Of a stretch of 64,000 nucleotides of DNA, positions 61,078-64,000 are shown one piece after another; the stretch's first letter is position 1, and each line of letters begins with the position of its first letter. This stretch comes from Bradyrhizobium cytisi. GTDB taxonomy: Bacteria; Pseudomonadota; Alphaproteobacteria; Rhizobiales; Xanthobacteraceae. Position numbers and translations under genes: made by a program. The DNA lies in contig NZ_VSSR01000014.1 in the NCBI RefSeq assembly GCF_008123515.1, positions 43,962-107,961 of the forward strand, written 5' to 3'. A model generated the notes under the pieces. It saw only the letters and a program-made list of their open reading frames with translations, did not search any database and was not told the origin of the DNA.

Positions 61078-62361
61078 TCAGCGAGTAGGCAAAGACTTCG
61101 GAGCGTGGCCGGGATCTAGAACCAAGCTCATCTCCCTGATTTTGGCATCGATCTTCTCGAGGACGGCGGTCGGGACGACATCCCGCTCCGGAAGATTCCA
61201 CCAATGATCGTTCGTCGACGACACGACTTCCTCGACGGCCGAGATGACCGCCGGTTCGGGCAGCCGCGCCCGATTAGCAAACTTTCGCCAGCGGTTTGGA
61301 GTAAGCGCCTTGAACGATTTCTCTCCACCCAAGGACAAGGCCATATCGTCCTTTGGAAAATATGCGGTGGTCGATAGGACGTCGTACACGGGGGCGATCG
61401 CCGGAGTGCAACCGTCGCCCGGATATATCGTGGACCAATTCTTCAAGTGCATGTCGCCGTTGCCGACAAGCGCGGCAAGGGCCACTCGGCGAACGAATTC
61501 TAGTGCGGCGCCTGTCGACACCGCCACGTTCAGTGCGGAGGCGATGTCGTGGTACGAAGCGTCATCATATTTTTTGGACGGCTGCCGGCCGAAGATTTGA
61601 GCGAAGTCTTCGATGTGAATTCGGGTGCCTGCGGGTCCTCGGTCGAAACGTTTCACCAGCAGGACCTTGCCGGTCGACAGAGTGTTGAACTCTTCGGGTA
61701 TTCCCTCGAAATCGGATTTTTCTACAAGCTCGCGTTCCGGTACATCCATTCCGAGCGCGGCGGACAACGCTAAGATGGCGAACTCGTTTTCCGACAATCC
61801 TACCAGATTGGTCGAAGGAAATTTTGCGATGTACTGACCTTGCTCGTCGCCTATTGGCAAAGTCAGCCCGCTCCCCTTGCCCGTGTTCTTCATCACGGAA
61901 AGCTTCATCTGAACTCCCGCCAAGGAAAACCGAGCTTTGATCTCGCGTGGATTTTCTCGAGCCGCTATCGTAGTGCTGCCGTCGCTCGGTACGACGCGCA
62001 CCGCGCCTGGCAAGTCCGTGCCGAGCGCCGCCAATAGATCGAAGTCGTTTCCCTGCCTCACGAATCCCGCATGGTGTTTTTCCATCGCCTCGCGGAGCTT
62101 GTCCTCGGGCAACATGTTTGCGAAGAACGCCGGCAGCATGTGCGCTGCAGGCTTCGGGTCCTTGCGAAGGCCACCATCGGCGGAGCGCAACGAGAGGCTC
62201 AAGATCGGAGGCCCTTCCATGGCTCGATAGGCTGGGTCGAGACTGAAGGCGTTGAAATCGCCTGGCGTACGCACGACCGTTCCGACCTTGAGGTCTTGAA
62301 GGAACACGTCCAGCGACTGGATGGTATTAGGGGCGCGGACTTGGGTACTCATCATCATCAT
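61078..62361 (-). CDS. hipA: HipA-like serine/threonine kinase toxin
   Basis: A 427-residue HipA-family kinase. HipA toxins phosphorylate targets such as glutamyl-tRNA synthetase and slow growth. It has the N-terminal couple_hipA-type region (LQDLKVGTVVRTPGDFNAFSLDPAY), a glycine-rich loop region FSLAGVQMKLSV, FPSTNLVGLSENEFAILALS, the catalytic GNGDMHLKNWS (about residue 310), and APVYDVLSTTAYF with the metal-binding aspartate. It starts with a run of ATGs (62361-62352) and overlaps hipB by up to 35 bases. The target here is unknown. Confidence 0.93.
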   Translation of the reverse strand: MMMMSTQVRAPNTIQSLDVFLQDLKVGTVVRTPGDFNAFSLDPAYRAMEGPPILSLSLRSADGGLRKDPKPAAHMLPAFFANMLPEDKLREAMEKHHAGFVRQGNDFDLLAALGTDLPGAVRVVPSDGSTTIAARENPREIKARFSLAGVQMKLSVMKNTGKGSGLTLPIGDEQGQYIAKFPSTNLVGLSENEFAILALSAALGMDVPERELVEKSDFEGIPEEFNTLSTGKVLLVKRFDRGPAGTRIHIEDFAQIFGRQPSKKYDDASYHDIASALNVAVSTGAALEFVRRVALAALVGNGDMHLKNWSTIYPGDGCTPAIAPVYDVLSTTAYFPKDDMALSLGGEKSFKALTPNRWRKFANRARLPEPAVISAVEEVVSSTNDHWWNLPERDVVPTAVLEKIDAKIREMSLVLDPGHAPKSLPTR

Positions 62362-62650
62362 CCGCGTCGGTTGTGAATGCCGGTCGGTCTTCGTCGTCGG
62401 AAGGGCGAAGCAGAGCGTTGACGCCAGGGACCATTGCTTGTGGGATCAGCATCAACTCCATGCCGAGCGCGCGCGCGACGTTGATAAGCGTGTTTGCCCG
62501 CGCAGCAGCATCGCCTTGCTCGATATCCCGGTAACGTGGCCTGGAAATGCCTGCGCGTTCGGCCACCTGCTGTTGAGTCAGGCCCGCTTGTTTCCTCGCG
62601 TCCCGGAGAAGCCGTCCAAGGTGATGGGTCGCTTCTGAGTTCCGTTCCAT
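62327..62650 (-). CDS. hipB: HipB-like HTH antitoxin
   Basis: A 107-residue XRE-type antitoxin: HLGRLLRDARKQAGLTQQQVAERAGISRPRYRDIEQGDA holds the HTH (residues 10-48), and the C-terminus is acidic (DDEDRPAFTTDADDDDEY), as is common for antitoxins. It neutralises HipA and represses the operon. It lies just upstream of hipA and overlaps it, and four phased repeats lie upstream of its start. Confidence 0.92.
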   Translation of the reverse strand: MERNSEATHHLGRLLRDARKQAGLTQQQVAERAGISRPRYRDIEQGDAAARANTLINVARALGMELMLIPQAMVPGVNALLRPSDDEDRPAFTTDADDDDEYPSPRP

Positions 62651-62661
62651 GATCTGTTTTC

Positions 62662-62775
62662 GTATCTTTCTTCAAGAAAAGGAAACGCAAAGGTATCCTT
62701 TTCAGGTCAGGCTGTCAATTGATTGATCTGTTTGCATATCTTTCAACACTTAAATGGTCCTCAAACGTATCTTTT
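62662..62775. repeat. Four phased TATC repeats upstream of hipB
   Basis: Direct repeats with a TATCYTT core: TCGTATCTTTC (core at 62664), GGTATCCTTTT (62695), GCATATCTTTC (62738) and CGTATCTTTTT (62768). Core-to-core spacings are 31, 43 and 30 bases, close to 3, 4 and 3 helical turns, so all four lie on about the same DNA face. They sit directly before hipB and are likely HipB operators. Confidence 0.7.
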
Positions 62776-62952
62776 TATCGTCGAGCCCGACGGCTCGACC
62801 GCGGGAGAGCCGCGTCTTGGCTATCGGAGCCGAAATGCCCGCTAAGGAACACATGCACAAGTCCTGCTTTGGCAATTCGGAACCCCTGCTCCGTGCTAAC
62901 CGCCGGGAATACACCGGCGGCCGAAAGAGATTCGCTCGGCAGGAGTGGTTCG

Positions 62953-63336
62953 ATGCTGATGAATAAAGAAAGACTGCCGCCGGTCCGGACGCCGCGCGGC
63001 GGAGCCATCGCGGTACTACAGGAAGCCGGTGCCATCCGCGAGTGCGAAAAACACGGCTGGATGTTGGATCGGGCCGATCCACATGCGCGCGAGCGAGCCT
63101 TCGACATTGCCCGGGCTGCCCCCGGACTTTCCGCGAAGGAAGCCAGAACGCTACTACACGGATGCGTAGAACTTCGAACCAATCGAGACCGCCCGTGCTC
63201 GGGAGAAGGCCGACCAAGACGACTATTGGTTCGCGAACAGATACACGTTCGAATGCGAGGACTTCTGCGCGCAAGTGCAGTTCGACGCGCGAATACGGAG
63301 CTCACGAAACGCGAGTGCTTGCTCTTGGAGCCCTGA
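62953..63336 (+). pseudogene. Small hypothetical protein, same family as the 22.1-kb frame, 3' end altered
   Basis: The frame starts MLMNKERLPPVRTPRGGAIA, then AGAIRECEKHGW and DRADPHARERAFDIARA, closely matching the broken frame at 22091. After about residue 55 the C-terminus differs from that family pattern and looks out of frame. A neighbouring frame continues with DYYWFANRYTFECEDFCAQV, which is protein-like but unidentified. I judge it a chimera or frameshifted copy. Confidence 0.5.
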
Positions 63337-63778
63337 CGCAAAGGTGATCGAAACAAAAAAAGACCCAATCATCGACAGCTCCTTGGAGTCGGACCACCGC
63401 GTCTGGGCTGTGCGCTACAATTTGCCGCCAGCGGCCAAATTTTATTGATGGACGAGCCGGCGCTCCGCGGCAGCCACTACACATGTGTACGAGAAGCCGC
63501 GTGAACCGAGAACGGCTCCGCTAGGCACCGGGCACCTAGGAACAGACTTACGCCGCCGTCACCCGCAAGTATTTTTACTCCGCTTTGCTTAGCATATCTG
63601 CTCTGGACTACGCGCCTCACCGCCAGGGGTGCGCTCACGCGCGCTGCGGCACTTGAAGATTTTCATTTCCATTCGACGCTACCGAAGTCAGCATGAGGGA
63701 AGCGTTGCGAGTAATCGCTACGGCTTGGCTGTAGCGCAGCGCGGAAATTTACGCTAGCTTCTGCTCGCGAGTTTGCAA
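63337..63778. other. No gene recognised
   Basis: Spacer with short frames only and no clear signals. Confidence 0.35.
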
Positions 63779-64000
63779 ATGCGTACCCGCATCCGATCTC
63801 TCCGAAGACAACGAGCGAGCATTCGACCGCTTGCCCCCTCCCATCCTCAGAGCTGGGATAATCCGGACAATGAGGAAATCTGGTTTGAGTTGGCGCGCGC
63901 CATCGGACGTCAGATCGCACGGGATGAAAATTACGGCTCGGGGCAGCCGATAGAGGACCGGCATGACGACAGCGTCATTGAAGAAAACGGCTGTACTATA
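63779..64000 (+). CDS. Partial hypothetical gene running off the right edge
   Basis: An open frame from ATG 63779 to the window end: MRTRIRSLRRQRASIRPLAP, then SWDNPDNEEIWFELARAIGR, QIARDENYGSG and HDDSVIEENGC. It is protein-like and still open at 64000. The pattern WDNP.NEE.W..LARA.GR resembles short rhizobial proteins near integrative elements, but I cannot name it. The N-terminal basic part may be upstream of the true start. Confidence 0.5.
   Translation, partial: MRTRIRSLRRQRASIRPLAPSHPQSWDNPDNEEIWFELARAIGRQIARDENYGSGQPIEDRHDDSVIEENGCTI

Overview
The window looks like part of the symbiosis or nitrogen-fixation island of a Bradyrhizobium-like alphaproteobacterium. DNA is GC-rich. It carries nifDKENX, nifB-ferredoxin-nifZ, nifS, nifHQ, nifV, nifW and fixBCX, nearly all on the minus strand. 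Several NifA/sigma-54 promoters are visible (-24/-12 boxes of the form TGGCAC-N5-TTGC with upstream TGT-N10-ACA sites). No nifA, rpoN, intact fixA, full-length nifU or nod gene is in the window, so these must lie elsewhere if present.

Layout. 0.7-6.3 kb: nifV (one-base frameshift), nifW, a decayed fixA, then fixBCX. 6.8-9.6 kb: nifH-nifQ and, divergently, a peroxiredoxin with its own sigma-54 promoter. 10.3-15.7 kb: three consecutive hairpins, a small HTH-like protein, then the nifB operon (nifB, 2[4Fe-4S] ferredoxin, a decayed gene, two tandem NifZ-type genes, two small hypothetical genes). 16.2-18.3 kb: a decayed prolyl-oligopeptidase. 18.7-21.7 kb: iscN, NifU-C-like, nifS, nifT, and divergently an unknown 196-aa gene that appears to share a NifA site with iscN. 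22-32.3 kb: small genes, a lone gltB (no gltD), a TlpA-like thioredoxin with a sigma-54 promoter, and an intact prolyl-oligopeptidase. 32.4-40.7 kb: the nifDKENX operon with two NifX-associated genes and fdxB.

From 40.7 kb the content is accessory and heavily eroded: a superinfection-immunity-like gene, a DUF2130 remnant, an HTH regulator, a broken cytochrome c peroxidase, a second small ferredoxin with a NifA site but damaged -12 box, and a REC-EAL protein with degenerate motifs. A compact, intact catabolic unit follows at 50.4-57.0 kb (lactonase-like, citryl-CoA-lyase-like, CoA transferase, ABC transporter, divergent IclR regulator with palindromic sites). After it come a broken MATE transporter, phage-like fragments including a queD piece, a HipBA module with four helically phased repeats, and a partial gene at the right edge.

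How it works together: the minus-strand nif operons encode nitrogenase (nifHDK), cofactor synthesis (nifE, N, X, B, V, Q), cluster supply (nifS, iscN, NifU-C), maturation (nifW, Z, T), and electron delivery (fixBCX, ferredoxins). The peroxiredoxin, TlpA-like protein and unknown 21.1-kb gene look like added members of the same regulon. Many pseudogenes carry single-base indels, several in homopolymers, so real decay and sequencing error both need to be kept in mind.
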